Of a stretch of DNA of 64,000 nucleotides, positions 10,397 through 22,025 are shown piece after piece. This DNA comes from Hepsetus odoe. Lineage: Eukaryota; Chordata; Actinopteri; Characiformes; Hepsetidae. How positions within the stretch are numbered: position 1 is the stretch's first letter; the number at the start of each line of letters is the position of its first letter. A model generated the notes under the pieces. It ran no database searches, had not been told where the DNA came from, and saw nothing but the letters and a program-made list of their open reading frames with translations. Made by a program: the position numbers and the translations under genes. Where the stretch lies: positions 10,398,867 through 10,462,866 of the forward strand of contig CM029384.1 of assembly GCA_017165825.1 (NCBI GenBank), in the 5' to 3' direction.

Positions 10397-13300
10397 TAAT
10401 TATGACTTGTCAATAAAATAGTGTGAGTTTTTTCATGTGTAAAACCAAGGAATGGCAAATGTAGATATTAGGGGATAAATAAACTGCAAAGCATAGAACA
10501 GAAACTGTGTAGCTTGCGAGCTCTTTAAATCAAGTCAAGGAGAAGAGGTAAAGGTAATGCCTACTAGACAATTTCCTTTTAATCAATTTACTAAGAATTT
10601 CTGCTTAATAAAAAGCCTCCTGAAGGTTAAGACTCAATTCAACATGCAGTGCAGTTGCACTGGCCAAGTAAGCACAGGCCATCTCAAAACTCAAGTCATG
10701 ACCCAAGCCTTGTGCAGCTTTTCTCTTTCGTGCACCTGTGGCACATTTTTACATTCTGAAAAGGGCTTTGTAGGCCTACATGGATGGTCCAAGCCTGTTA
10801 ATGTCGAGGTGCATTCCTCATCGTTTAGTGCAGCCTTAACGTGAAATAAAGCCCATTAAAACAAACATTTGAGAGGCAGTGTTCTGGCCGCCCGCCCTGC
10901 CTCACTTGCACTCCCTTGCTCACTGGCTGCTTTGTTGCATTATTAATCTCCACAGAGACTCAGAGAGCTGAAAGTTTCTACATCTCTAGTTGTGCTCATT
11001 CTAGCAATTTAGCTGTGAAATTTCTTTAAGATGTTTCCCTTTTCTCTCTGTCGCTCTTCAGGGCCTTCTCACTTTCTCCCAGACACACAAGGTCCTACCT
11101 GCAGGTCTCTTACGGTGTGCTGTATGATGAATAATGTAGGCAAGACAAAATCTCTTTTATAGTGACTTAATGGCTGTGACCACATCGTTTTATTCAGCTC
11201 TGCTGGCTTTAAGTGTGATGGCCATCCAATCTTTCACTCTACTGCTCCCTCAGCTCATGCATTAATGAACTTACGAGTTAATGACGTATGATGAACATAA
11301 AACATTTGTTCTTTCTTCATGGCTCCTAATGGGTTGTGCAGGAAATGTACTAAATAAATGAATGAAAAAGCAAATGTATTTGAGCTGTCCTTCTGAAGCA
11401 TAAAAGGATAGAGCATGTTTTGTAGATTTTATTTTGGGGTTTTGATCGAAACTTTCGGAGGAGGATAAAGGTGAGTGGTCAGAGAACAAGGAAAACAGCC
11501 GTTTTAGCAGCCAGGAATATTTATGCTATGTACACCTGGCTTTTCTGCATAACCTTCACATTCACTTTAGGTCTTAATGATATTGGGTTAAAGGGTCATT
11601 AATATATTTCAGAGTGAACAAAAGTGTTAAATCATTTGAAACAAATGAAAATAAAAATGTATACCAATTATGACCAGTTGGGCTAATAAGCACGGGTAAA
11701 CAGTCGGATGCATTTAAATAGGAATTTGTTGAAATTTTCCACAATAGGGCCAAAATATTTAATTAAAGAATATTAAATATTTCAGTATAATGAAAGTAAA
11801 TTAGTGAACCCTTGAGGTGACCTAGATAATGACTTGCATTTATAGGCCAAAGTTATTTATTTTGGTTGGATCATGCAAATGTCTTGAAGTGGGAATGTCC
11901 ATCAACGTTCTCTTAAATTCAGATTTATAAGTAGTCACTGCAATGGCTCGTCAGTTTAGAACGTCATACAGTACAGAATATGGCAACTTTGATGCTTACA
12001 GTAATGAGGCTAGGCAATGAAACAAAATTCACACCCAAGGGTTTTTAACAGCAACAGGTGAAAGTTTCAGTGAGGCTTACGTTTTGTGATCACAGACACT
12101 ACAAGACTTTTGAACTTGTGAAGCAGTGAATTATTGGAAAACACAGCTTTATCAAGAAATTTAATAGGTAACTAGGATTTATAATTTAGTGACATCTCCT
12201 ACTATTTTTAGTTTTAAATGAAATGAGTATTTATCCCCTAAATTCTTTATTTTTTAAACAAGCCATTGGTTTACAAAAATCTAGTGTCTATTTTCAGTTT
12301 CAATGCACACTCAATAAATTATTGATTAATGACAAATATTATATCACAAACAATGAAAAAAAATAAAAAATGGTTGGAATTACATATTTTTGGAATGTAC
12401 TTTGCTATGTGCAACTTGATTGACTTGGAATGAAAGCATTTCACTACTTTCACTACACTACATTTCACTACTTTCACTACTAGTACTGTAAGTACATTAT
12501 TAAAATTAAATACATTTCAGTTTCTTTTGTTCACATGTGAGAGCCAGTTCTACATTTTTACTGTACATGCCCAAAAGCACAGCTGCACTTTGTCCAGGTG
12601 ATCAAAGCCCACAGTTCAGTGAATAGTTAGAAGCAGATTTTTATGTTATATACCTCTAGTGTTTCTAAGGCATATATCCCCATAATGATGCAATAGAAGC
12701 CACTACGTTAATATGTACAAAAATATGCCTGGGCTTCAAAGCTGTAAAGTAAAATGGTAATATTATGAAAGATACAAAGATCAGACCTGTTAAACATGTC
12801 AAACTCTCTTCTATTTTAGATTCTTTTAAGAAAGTAGGTCTCATTTGCTTTGAAACAGCCTTAGTCATGCTTGCTGTTCTCTCAAAGAGCTTCATGAGCA
12901 GCCTCTTGGGATGCTTTTCCAACCTGAGTAAAGTTGATGCACATATGCCGAGACCTTTCTGCTGAAAAAGATTTGGGTTGCATTAAAAAATACATTGCAG
13001 GTTTCAAACAATTTGTAGGAAGAATTTTGTTAAGGAATAAATTATTTCATAATAAGCTGCAGAGCATCAATTTCCTGAAAATGAATCAAATTAATTTGGG
13101 TTTGTATAATATATTGAAAAAGCTGCTACCAAATATGATTATATAATATCTGTTCAGAGTTATTATTAACAAAAAAAAAGGTTATTACAGAATATGACTG
13201 AGTGACAATTACTGTTTTGTTTAATTTGATTTATTCCCAATAAACTTTTAGTTGTGAATAAGCCAAGGGTTAATATTTTGATGTCTAGTTATCTCATTCA

Positions 13301-13530
13301 ATTTGACACTGTATAAACTATTAATGTGTTTTCTGTTCTCTATGTTGTAAATCAAAAGCATCTGTTTTGTAATCCTTTTTTGTAATTTTAGATCAAAATT
13401 AAGACAATGAAATTTTCCTACTCAGTTTGGTGAGACCAAACATTTATCTGGTAGTGTTGCCAAATTGCCCTGTGGAATTCTTTTCTTTTCATTAGTATGT
13501 GCAATAAAAGTTTCTTCCTCTACTTACCAT
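10397..13530. other. No gene seen; long AT-rich unique stretch
   Basis: Only short overlapping frames. A 24-base period duplication (CATTTCACTACTTTCACTAC) occurs at 12437-12480. 10850-11250 is more GC-balanced but has no splice-bounded frame. Confidence 0.4.
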
Positions 13531-13560
13531 TTGTGTATGTGTGTGTGTGTGTGTGTGTGC
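13531..13560 (+). repeat. (TG)n microsatellite
   Basis: Almost pure TG/GT run with one TA interruption. A 50-base stretch after it (13606-13655) has CCACAG before and GTAAAA after but is too short and A-rich to call an exon. Confidence 0.9.
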
Positions 13561-14479
13561 TGATGCGTGCTTCATTAACCGACTTAGTTTGTCCTATTTC
13601 CACAGGGCAAAACCTCAGTCTGACCGGCAGTATTTTGCCTACAATTGAACAAAAAGTAAAAAAAAAATCTTTAAAAAGTGCTTGAGTCAGTTTTACCCCA
13701 GGAGAAAAGAAGGATGCACTCAGGTCTTTTTCAAAATTGTTTGAAAGAAGCTAGAACTCTTCACAGTGAGCGCTAATTCACTCAGTTCCTCCTGAATGTG
13801 AGTTGAGAATAAAATAAAACTGAAGAACTTCGCCCACTCCCAGAAAAGCCTTACAGGGAACAGACAGTCAAACCGTACATATACACACACTTCTAATTAT
13901 TTCAGAATTCCAGGCAGGAGTCCCATCACATATTCAGTGGTTGAAGTCCTGAGGTGGCAGAATTGAGCTGCAGCTCAAAAGCTCCTCTTCAGTGTCAGTT
14001 TCTTCAGCTACCTGCACCAGAGGTCTGCAGTAACACTCTCAGAAATACGGGGAACCGCACAATCAAAAATGGATGAGCTCTCTTGAGTCGGGCTCCAAGG
14101 CACAGCTATCAAAGGGGCTTCTGGAGGCTGCAAAACTGTTTCCTCTTTGTAGAACAAAGAGCATCAATTTAGTCAGGAGGAAAAGACCCACTAATCCAAA
14201 CCACAGAGCAGATGATGAGTTAGATACAAAACCAAAAGTTTCATATTATCATACTTTGCATTGTTGCTGTGCATTAATGAGTTCCTGCTGTTAAATTAAT
14301 GTGTACTGTGCTCATCGCTGTCTAGATTTATTCAAGTAAACAACAATGTTTAGCTGATTTCATGAAGTCCCCAAGAATACACACAAAAAAACATCTTTAG
14401 GAAGGAATAAGCTGTGTCCAAATAGCATACTTTATCATAACATGTAAGTTTTATTCAAAGAATGAGACCATGTCTGAGT

Positions 14480-14940
14480 CCTAGACAGTGACTGGAAGAC
14501 TAATCCAAAGATGGGGCACTTTGAATAAAAGGCTCAAAACTCTGGGAACTAGTACAGCACCTTGCAATCTAAATGGGTATGGAGCTTCATAATTGGAGAT
14601 AAGCTCTGAGAGATACTCGGCAGCGAGGCCATTAAGGGCTTTGTAAGTTCATAGAAGAATTTTATAGTCCACACAGAATTTGACAGGAAGCCAATGAAGT
14701 CTACATATCAGACTAATGTGATCGAATTTTCTAGATCTAATGAGTACTCTAGTTGCTGGATTCTGGACTAACTGTGAAGGCTTCTACAGGAACATCCTGG
14801 TAGCAGGGGATTGCAATAGTCAGTTTTGAGGTGATAAAGGTGTGTATTCATTTTTCTGAATCACGCAGTGACTGTGCACTTTGTAAGAAATGTTTCGAAG
14901 ATAAGAAAAACTATTTTAGCCATTTTCCCATGTGTCTGTC
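14480..14940 (+). repeat. Teleost dispersed repeat, unnamed
   Basis: AAAACTCTGGGAACTAGTAC, then GGCCATTAAGGGCTTTGTAA, AGGAAGCCAATGAAGTCTAC and GATTGCAATAGTCAG follow in order. I recall this sequence type as common in fish genomes, but I cannot name the family. Its first part is related to the 125-base repeats at 9672 and 10274. Confidence 0.5.
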
Positions 14941-16173
14941 TAGAGATAGATCTGAGTCAGTTGTGATGCTACAGGCTTAACTATAAAATTAGCAAAGTCT
15001 AGCATTAAGCCTGACAGTTTGTTTCTCGCAGTTTATGGACCTAACAGAAGAAACTCTCGATATATACTGTTTACTACATCACTGTATCCACTGTCAAAAT
15101 GAAAATCTGACTCGATAATACCAATGTTAAAACCTTTTATTTTCTTATTCCTTCAAACATGGCTTAAGGCCATTTTTTGTCACTTTTCATCATGCATGCA
15201 TATCTTTGGTTAAAAAAGGAGCCTGGGTGAATGTTAAAAGAAAAAGCTTAAAAAATATCAGGTTAGGATTCAGATTGGGGGAAACTGGTGCTGTCTCAAA
15301 GTCACCTGTATTCCCCCTTGCAGTCACTTCATTTTCATTACATTCGAAGATGCTACTTTACATTGCTTCTGGAAAGTATGTTACATATGAAAGAAGACAC
15401 TGTGCTGATCTTGTTTCAACAGCGACAAACTTTAGCAAACACACCCACCTCAGACTCAAGAGCACAGCAGAATTTGGCATTATATTCTTTTGTTTTTCAG
15501 TCATATAGAAGGTCAGATAAAGTAGAATTTATTTAACACTAACCATCCTCCTGAAATGACATGCCGGGATGCAAAAGAATAAGGCCAATCCAGGTTTATC
15601 TGACATACTGAAAATTAAACGATCACATATTGCATACACACATACATTCTTATCGGCATGGACTGTATTTGAACGCAGCCTTAGTTTCTGTTTTCTCCTA
15701 GACTGTATTTAGAGGTGGGACCCTAATAATGGTTCTCCATATCTGTTTTTTTTTTGTTTAAAGAAATAGGAACCAGAACATATATCTGTTCTTAATTACA
15801 CACATGGTGATCTTAGGTCCCAATAAAGATGAGAAAGTTGACCCAGCTTTAGGAGAAATCTGAATTTTAAACACTGCCTGAGAATCAAGAGGATTTTCCT
15901 AATGATCTTATTGGTCTGGGGAGTTCATTTCAAAGCCAGTACCAAGGCTAAGGGTATGTTTTTTTTGCTAGACCTTGTCTATCATCTAACTCCAGACTTA
16001 TGTTGATGTTTAACACACTAGAGTTCATTTCAAATAAAGAACCCCCTTCTGTTGGGTGCAATCTCTTTTTAGTTTTGAGACATCCTCATAATTGCTCATT
16101 GTACACTACATAATCGGCCTGATAATGACTCTCTCGTTCCTCATTAACCAAGGAAATGCACTGAGCTTCTAGA
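14941..16173. other. No gene seen
   Basis: AT-rich unique DNA; two overlapping plus-strand frames at 15206-15536 have no splice or motif support. Confidence 0.4.
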
Positions 16174-16269
16174 ATGTTCTTCTGTTATCTGATGCTGTCT
16201 CCAGGGACACTCCCACTCATCTTCTTCAGCAACTGCTCTTCTCACTCTCTTCATGTGTTATTGAAACAG

Positions 16270-16524
16270 AAATATATTGAAGCTCAGTATTTCGCCAAAG
16301 ACATGGAAGGTCCCATTTTAAGCCAGAGTATATTAAAGATGTTTTCACAGGAGGAAAAAGAAGACAAGGACAACCGCAGAAGGCGGTTATCTGGTAGAGA
16401 ACCACTTCCTCTATCTCTCATGAACAAGTACCTCAATTTTTTTGGCTTGGGCATACAGTTTGTAAAACAAATAAAGTGGTATAGATATTTGAGACACACT
16501 TTATTGCAAGTGACCCCTTTATGA
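16270..16524 (+). CDS. Candidate exon-like open frame, unknown gene
   Basis: A pyrimidine-rich stretch (about 16220-16250) and GAAACAG precede 16270, after which the frame runs to TGA at 16522-16524. The peptide begins KYIEAQYFAKDMEG. Its middle is strongly charged, with EEKEDKDNRRRR at about residues 33-44, and its end is aromatic and basic. A possible donor GTAGAG lies at about 16392. The charged middle is more protein-like than the opposite strand. No homologue comes to mind and no neighbouring exon was found, so this is only a weak candidate. Confidence 0.17.
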   Translation, partial: KYIEAQYFAKDMEGPILSQSILKMFSQEEKEDKDNRRRRLSGREPLPLSLMNKYLNFFGLGIQFVKQIKWYRYLRHTLLQVTPL

Positions 16525-16586
16525 TGATTTAGTTTTTTTTTTTTTTTAACAATTATCTAGTGACACAGGATTTTCAAAAGCAGTAA

Positions 16587-16654
16587 GGTTTGGTTAGGGT
16601 TAAGATTAAGATTAGATTTAAGTTTTGTATTAAAGTTAAGGTTAGAATTAGGGT
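16587..16654 (+). repeat. Degenerate telomere-like TTAGGG run
   Basis: GGTTAGGGTTAAGATTAAGA and, further on, AAGGTTAGAATTAGGGTTA are decayed TTAGGG units. It may be a relic interstitial array or a chance simple repeat. Confidence 0.45.
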
Positions 16655-17018
16655 TATTTTTAAAATATTTTTTTCATTTTATATTTAACTTAAAGCTGAT
16701 TTGCACTTACAAGATATTTAGTTGAATATTAAAAATGAGCTGAACATAGTAAAAGCATCTGTTGTGAATCATCCACAAAACGTGATAACAAGTTTGCATC
16801 ATTTGGATCAATCAATCAAAGGCAGCTTTTCAGAAGTAGGGTTAGTGATAACTGCTATATTACATTACTTTAAGGCATCTATTTCCTTTCAGAACATTTC
16901 TCAAAAGGCTTTATATTGATATATATTGGCTATAATATGACTTATAATTTTGAGTTTGTGGACTCTGATGTTGTACTTGGATTTTTTCATGAATGTCTCA
17001 TAATAATTACTTAAACCA

Positions 17019-17019
<1 letters not shown>

Positions 17020-17088
<69 letters not shown>

Positions 17089-17110
17089 TATATAAAAAAA
17101 CATATATAAT

Positions 17111-17193
<83 letters not shown>

Positions 17194-17220
17194 AATATAT
17201 TTATATATATATATATATAA
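17020..17220. repeat. Poly-A plus (TA)n block, ~200 bases
   Basis: An A17 run leads into long TA arrays broken by a T run and by a few A-rich interruptions. The whole block is nearly self-complementary. Confidence 0.97.
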
Positions 17221-17621
17221 AACACTGCTGATTGTAACAATTGTTTAAGACAAAATTATTTATTACAATGTAATCAAATCATGTTTTATGAGTCATTTAT
17301 GCTAAAATGTATATAATTTTTATAACTGTACCTACCTTTCAGGAGTGTATTACATTTCTAACATTATTTCACTACAAAAATATAGAAAAAAATTAAAAAG
17401 TGAGCACACAACAATAAAGAATAACAATGAAGAACAAATAAGAAATGCTTGAAAAAGAAGGTTTAACTTTTAACATATTAAATTCATTTTTTTAAAATCA
17501 TTTTTTTAATGAACTGAATCGATGATACACATCTTCATTTACAACGTCATCTCACATAAATGCACATAGTGCTCAGAAGCAAAACATTCTGAAAGTTCTG
17601 GATCTGAGGAAATTGTTCGAA
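17221..17621. other. No feature seen between TA block and SINE
   Basis: Very AT-rich unique DNA. Confidence 0.4.
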
Positions 17622-17823
17622 TTGAACGAAATACATCCTCTGCATTTACCCCATACATGCACTGTGCAGCAGGGGGCAACTATATCCAGCACCAGGGAGC
17701 AGTGATAGGGACAGTACATTGCTCAAGAGTGTCTCAGGGCAATGTACTGCCCTGGGATTCGAGCCCATAACCTCTCAAACCTGGAGCTTAGTCCCAAACC
17801 ATTAGACCACTGCTGCTGCTGCC
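17622..17823 (-). mobile_element. Family A SINE, minus strand
   Basis: On the minus strand the head (GGCAGCAGCAGTGGTCTAATG) and B box (GGGCTCGAATCCC) precede the body with GCCCCCTGCTGCACAG. The 3' tail is missing. Confidence 0.8.
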
Positions 17824-18740
17824 AGGCTTTGAATGGACAGTTCTTTAGTAAACGTTTTAATTTCTTCAGTTTTCTTTTTGAAAGCCCAGTGGAACACTGG
17901 GATGGAAGTCATAACAGATTTTGTATATGCTGAAGGGTTAGTCTTGCCCAAAAAGTGGTAAACTGGAAACTCATATTTTTTTCATAGTTTGCTAGCAATT
18001 GTATCTTTTTGTCTTTTTGCTACACAGACTACAATTAGCTGCCCTTTTAGTTCTTTAGACTTCCCTCTTGAAAAACCTCCCAGGTGGACCTTTGAGGCCC
18101 TGCACTTTCCAATTACCCACACTGGATCCCATGTTCATTCATGAATGTCATCACCTTTTCTTTCAGCCTTATTGTAATTGGTAATATAGTGATAGGGTGG
18201 TAGAATATCCTGTAGTTTTGTAACGTCATTTTCAAACAAGCACCCTAATGGAGATGAAAAATAATTGTGGTTTCCACACTCCTTTCACATAGTTTGATTA
18301 TCTTGTTTTCAAAAATGAAGATGAGTATTAATTGTCACAGTGGTTCTTTAACCATTCATAGCGGGTGAATTTTAATGAACAAAAAAAATGCTTGTTTCAG
18401 ACAAAATATTAGACAACCGGTAGACTCCTTATGCAGAGAAAGATTAGATAAGAATTAGCCAGGCTGCACTAAGGGTACTTTAAAGCACAAAGGTGGAAAT
18501 GTCAAAGTCTTGGGCTGTCTCTTCCTAGGGCCTAAACACATCAAAGTGATGAAGAAGAACAAGCCCCAGCTAGGGCTGACTGATTGATGATTGCCTTGCA
18601 TCTAGTGGACTATTTCCTCATGTCTCCTGTGAAACATTGCACTTGAACACATGACAAAGACTCCAGCGGATGGCAGCAAACACTGATCATCTACACTGAC
18701 ACATGAAATGTATAACCTTGATTATTATGTAAGGAAAAAA
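17824..18740. other. No gene seen
   Basis: Unique AT-rich DNA with no supported frame. Confidence 0.4.
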
Positions 18741-18972
18741 AAGTGAAAGTGACAACCCTCGTTATTGTGAAACACAGCACAGCACAACACAACAAAATTC
18801 AACCTCTGTGTTTCACCCATACACACATGTGCAGCAGGGGCAGCTATTGAAAGCGCCTGGGGAACGGTGATGGGGACGATACCTTGCTCAAGGGTACCTC
18901 AGGGCAACCTACTGGTGAGGGAATCGAACCCACAATCTTCCAATCTGGGGAAACTCCCTAATCACTAGTTAG
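18741..18972 (-). mobile_element. Family A SINE, minus strand
   Basis: Tail AAGTGAAAGTGACAACC, body GCTCAAGGGTACCTCAGGGC and B box GGAATCGAACCC are clear. The A-box end is degenerate (ATCACTAGTTAG). Confidence 0.85.
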
Positions 18973-19558
18973 CTACTAGTTAATAGCATGTAACAGTCAG
19001 TACCTACAAAAATAGTCCAAAACTTAATTTCATGCTGGCTGTAAATACAATGCCTCAAAATTTGCTGTCACAGCCACAGACAAATCAGGTTGCCTGTCAT
19101 TTTTTCCCGAAAACAAAAAAAGAAAGAATACAGTGAGTTTTGTGACCCTTTTCCACATCTTAAAAGGGCAAGTTTGCTGCAGAAATTGGCCAAGGATCAA
19201 TTAAAAGAATTTGGTCAGGTTTGATGAATCATATTTTCATTTTACATTATCTGGATGAGTGCATGTGCTTTAGAAGTGTAGAGGAGGTGATGCTGAATCT
19301 AAGTGCCTGACAAGAATGGAAGCCAACAAAGGCAGTGAGATACTCTTGACATTGTTCTGCTGAGAAACCTTGATTCCTGGGATTCATATACATATATGTA
19401 TTTGTTTAATTATTTTATAGTCCTGTCTGTTGTCTACTGTATAGAGTATTCTTTGTTTTTATGGTGTATCTCCTAATAGTTTTCTTATCAGTTTTATTTT
19501 ATGTTGACTGCCTTGCACTAAGATACATTTCTGTTACACTAGTAGTCATATTTAATCA

Positions 19559-19818
19559 CAGGGCAGCAGTAACATAGTAGGTAGGGACTAGGCTCCCTGA
19601 TTGGAGGTTTGGGTTTGAGTCCCAGACCAATAGGCTATCCTGAGGTCCCCTGGAGCAAGGTACTGTCCCATTCACTGTTTCATGGGCACTGGATGTATGG
19701 CTGCCCGCTGCTGCACTGTGTGATGGATAAAATGCAGAGAAATAATTTTGTTGTGCTTCCCTATGTGCTGTTCTGTGTATTCACAATGACAATTTAACTT
19801 CACTTCACTTTCACTACA
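19559..19818 (+). mobile_element. Family A SINE, plus strand
   Basis: The head GGCAGCAGTAACATAGTAGG has a damaged A box. The B box GGGTTTGAGTCCC and the tail CTTCACTTCACTTTCAC are present. Confidence 0.85.
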
Positions 19819-20226
19819 GACACACCAAAACATTTTTGGTCGACCATCTGTGCCATGTGCTGGGCAGTAGTCTAATTCAGAGAGGTCCCGCCTTGCAGCT
19901 TATTGGACTCAAGGAGAGTACCACATAAGAAAGTACACAGTTAGGTTGGTGCTGGGTCAGAAAAAAGCTACTTTAAAGTGAACGCTCGTATGTTAAACTG
20001 TGAAATAAATTGTGCATGTTTGTGCATGATCATACTTCTATGGCAAAATGTTCAAGCCCATGAAATGAGTGGGCATCACATACTTTATTCAAAGTTCATT
20101 TATGATCAGAGGGCTTTCAGAGTTCTAGTGCCTCCATCTGAATTGAATCGATATACATTGTTTCTTTTTGGGAACACAAGATTCTCATACCAAAAGTAGC
20201 TCAAACTGGCATTGAAAAATCAGGCT

Positions 20227-20250
20227 ACTGTGTGTGTGTGAGTGTGTGTG
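20227..20250 (+). repeat. Short (TG)n run
   Basis: TG repeat with two interruptions. Confidence 0.8.
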
Positions 20251-20815
20251 CCCTCTTGAGTGGTGTTTGCATGTGTTGCTCTCTTTCATTTCTCTCCTTG
20301 CTGACTCCCAGCCCTCTCTCATGGGTGATTGCTAATGCCTTTTTAAAATGCTCTATCAGTCAAACCAAAGCTATCAAGAACTGCCTACTAGGACACACTA
20401 TAGCAATGTACAACTCTGACTACAGAAGTATGTATCGAGATTCAAGTCGAATTTTAAGTCTCTATAGAAAAACAAAACATGGTTTTAAAACAAAACTACC
20501 TGCAGGCATTTCATTGTATGCATGCAAACCCTACCTAAAACTGATAGAACTTCAAATGATGAGCCTTTCACTGCAGAAAAACCTTAAGTCTGAAGGACTG
20601 TGATATTTACAGAAAAACAACTTGAAATGTTTGGTTAACCTGTAGTTTATATAGCATGTTGGCTAGTGAACAAGGATGGATGCATTCCATTGTGCCATAA
20701 AGACCAGGGTTGCAGGATAATCACCAAGCTGTGCTGGACATACAACCCTTAAGACTGGAGTAGGGACACCTGATCTTGCCAATAATATGCTATATGTGTT
20801 TTAGCCATATATATA

Positions 20816-21066
20816 CAGTACTGTGCAAAGGTTTTAGGCAGGTGTGGAAAAAAGGCTGTAAACAAAGAATGCTTTCAAAAATGGAAGTGTTAATCGTTTA
20901 TTTTCATCAATCAACAAAATGCAGTGAATGAACAGAAGAGAAATCTAAATCAAGTAGTAACACCAAATATTGATTTGATTTTGATTTTTCTTTTGTTCGC
21001 TCACTTTGCATTTTGTAAATTGATAAAAATAAACAATCATTATTTATATTTCTGAAAGCATTTTTT
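20816..21066. mobile_element. Tc1-like MITE, terminal repeats only
   Basis: Directly after a TA, the end CAGTACTGTGCAAAGGTTTT begins a long subterminal sequence. It meets a diverged inverted copy of itself around CACCAAATATTGATTTG (20964). The sequence matches the ends of the element at 40598-41296. The far end is missing: at about 21066 it runs into an unrelated Tc1-like element. No transposase belongs to this piece. Confidence 0.7.
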
Positions 21067-21714
21067 GTTCATTCTCCAGGAACTGCCTGCATAGTCTTGC
21101 CACATGAGGCTGGGCATTATTGTGCACCAGGAGGAACCCAAGACCCACTGCACCAGTGAAGGATCTAACAATGGGTCTAAAGATTTCATCCCAATACTTA
21201 ATGGAAGTCAGAGTGCCATTGTTTATCCTGTACAGGTCTGTGCATCCATCCATGGATAAACCTGCCAATTCTGGCATTCTCTGGCAAATGTCAGTCGAGC
21301 TCCATGGCCAGTGAGCACAGGGCCCACTAGAGGACGTCGGGCCCTCAGGCCACCCTCACAAAGTCTGTTTTTAATGGTTTGGTCAGAGACATTCATGCCA
21401 GTGGCCTGCTGGAGGTCACTCTGTAGGGCTCTGGCAGTACTCATCCTGTTCCTCCTTGCACAAAGTAGCAGATACCGGTCCTGCTGATGGGTTAAGGAGC
21501 TCTGATGGGCCTGTCCAGCTCTTCCAGAGTAACTTCCTGTCTCATGGTATCTCTTCCATGCTCTTGAGACTGTGCTGGGAGACACAGTGAACCTTCTGGC
21601 AATGGCATGTATTGATGTGTCATCCTGGTGGAGTCGGACTGCCTGTGCAACCTCTGTAGGGTCCAGGTATCGCTTCATGCTACCAGTTCTGACACTGACC
21701 TGAGTCAAATGCAA
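21067..21714 (-). pseudogene. Dead Tc1-like transposase
   Basis: From about 21678 the minus strand reads MKRYLDPTEVAQAVRLHQDD and later FTVSPSTVSRAWKRYHETGS, the paired-like helix-turn-helix DNA-binding half of a Tc1 transposase. It continues through RNRMSTARALQSDLQQATG to TFARECQNWQ. There (about 21255) a deletion joins the chain, in a different frame, to DLYRINNGTLTSIKYWDEI. The deletion removes the first catalytic aspartate. The second is replaced (VHNNAQPH where the family has a DN pair). The third acidic residue is lost with the truncated end. The protein cannot have been active. Confidence 0.88.
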
Positions 21715-21972
21715 AACTACTGAAAAGCATTTAAAAAAAAGATGAGAAGGGAAAAAATGTCTGTGGCCTCCACCTACAAAACCAGCTCCTGTTTTTAGGA
21801 TCGTCTCATTGTTGCCCCTTTAGTGCACCTGTTGTTAATTTCATTAACACCAAAACAGCCGACACTGATTAACAACTCCTACTGCATAACTGACCAGATC
21901 AACATCCCAGAAGTTTAACAGACTTTTACTTTACTCTGATTAAGATGTGTGCCTTAATTTTTTGGGGCAGTG
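21067..21972 (-). mobile_element. Tc1-like transposon, truncated and internally deleted
   Basis: The 5' terminal repeat on the minus strand is CACTGCCCCAAAAAATTAAG, ending at about 21972 next to a TG run. The opposite end is lost at the junction with the MITE. The transposase remnant is described separately. Confidence 0.75.
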
Positions 21973-21993
21973 TGTGTGTGTGTGTGTGTATGA

Positions 21994-22025
<32 letters not shown>
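21971..22025 (+). repeat. (TG)n(TA)n compound microsatellite
   Basis: TG run with one TATGAG interruption, then a TA run. It touches the end of the Tc1-like element. Confidence 0.95.

Noticed and set aside
13606..13655. 50-base exon-like stretch (CCACAG before, GTAAAA after)
   Set aside because: Too short and A-rich at its end; likely chance.
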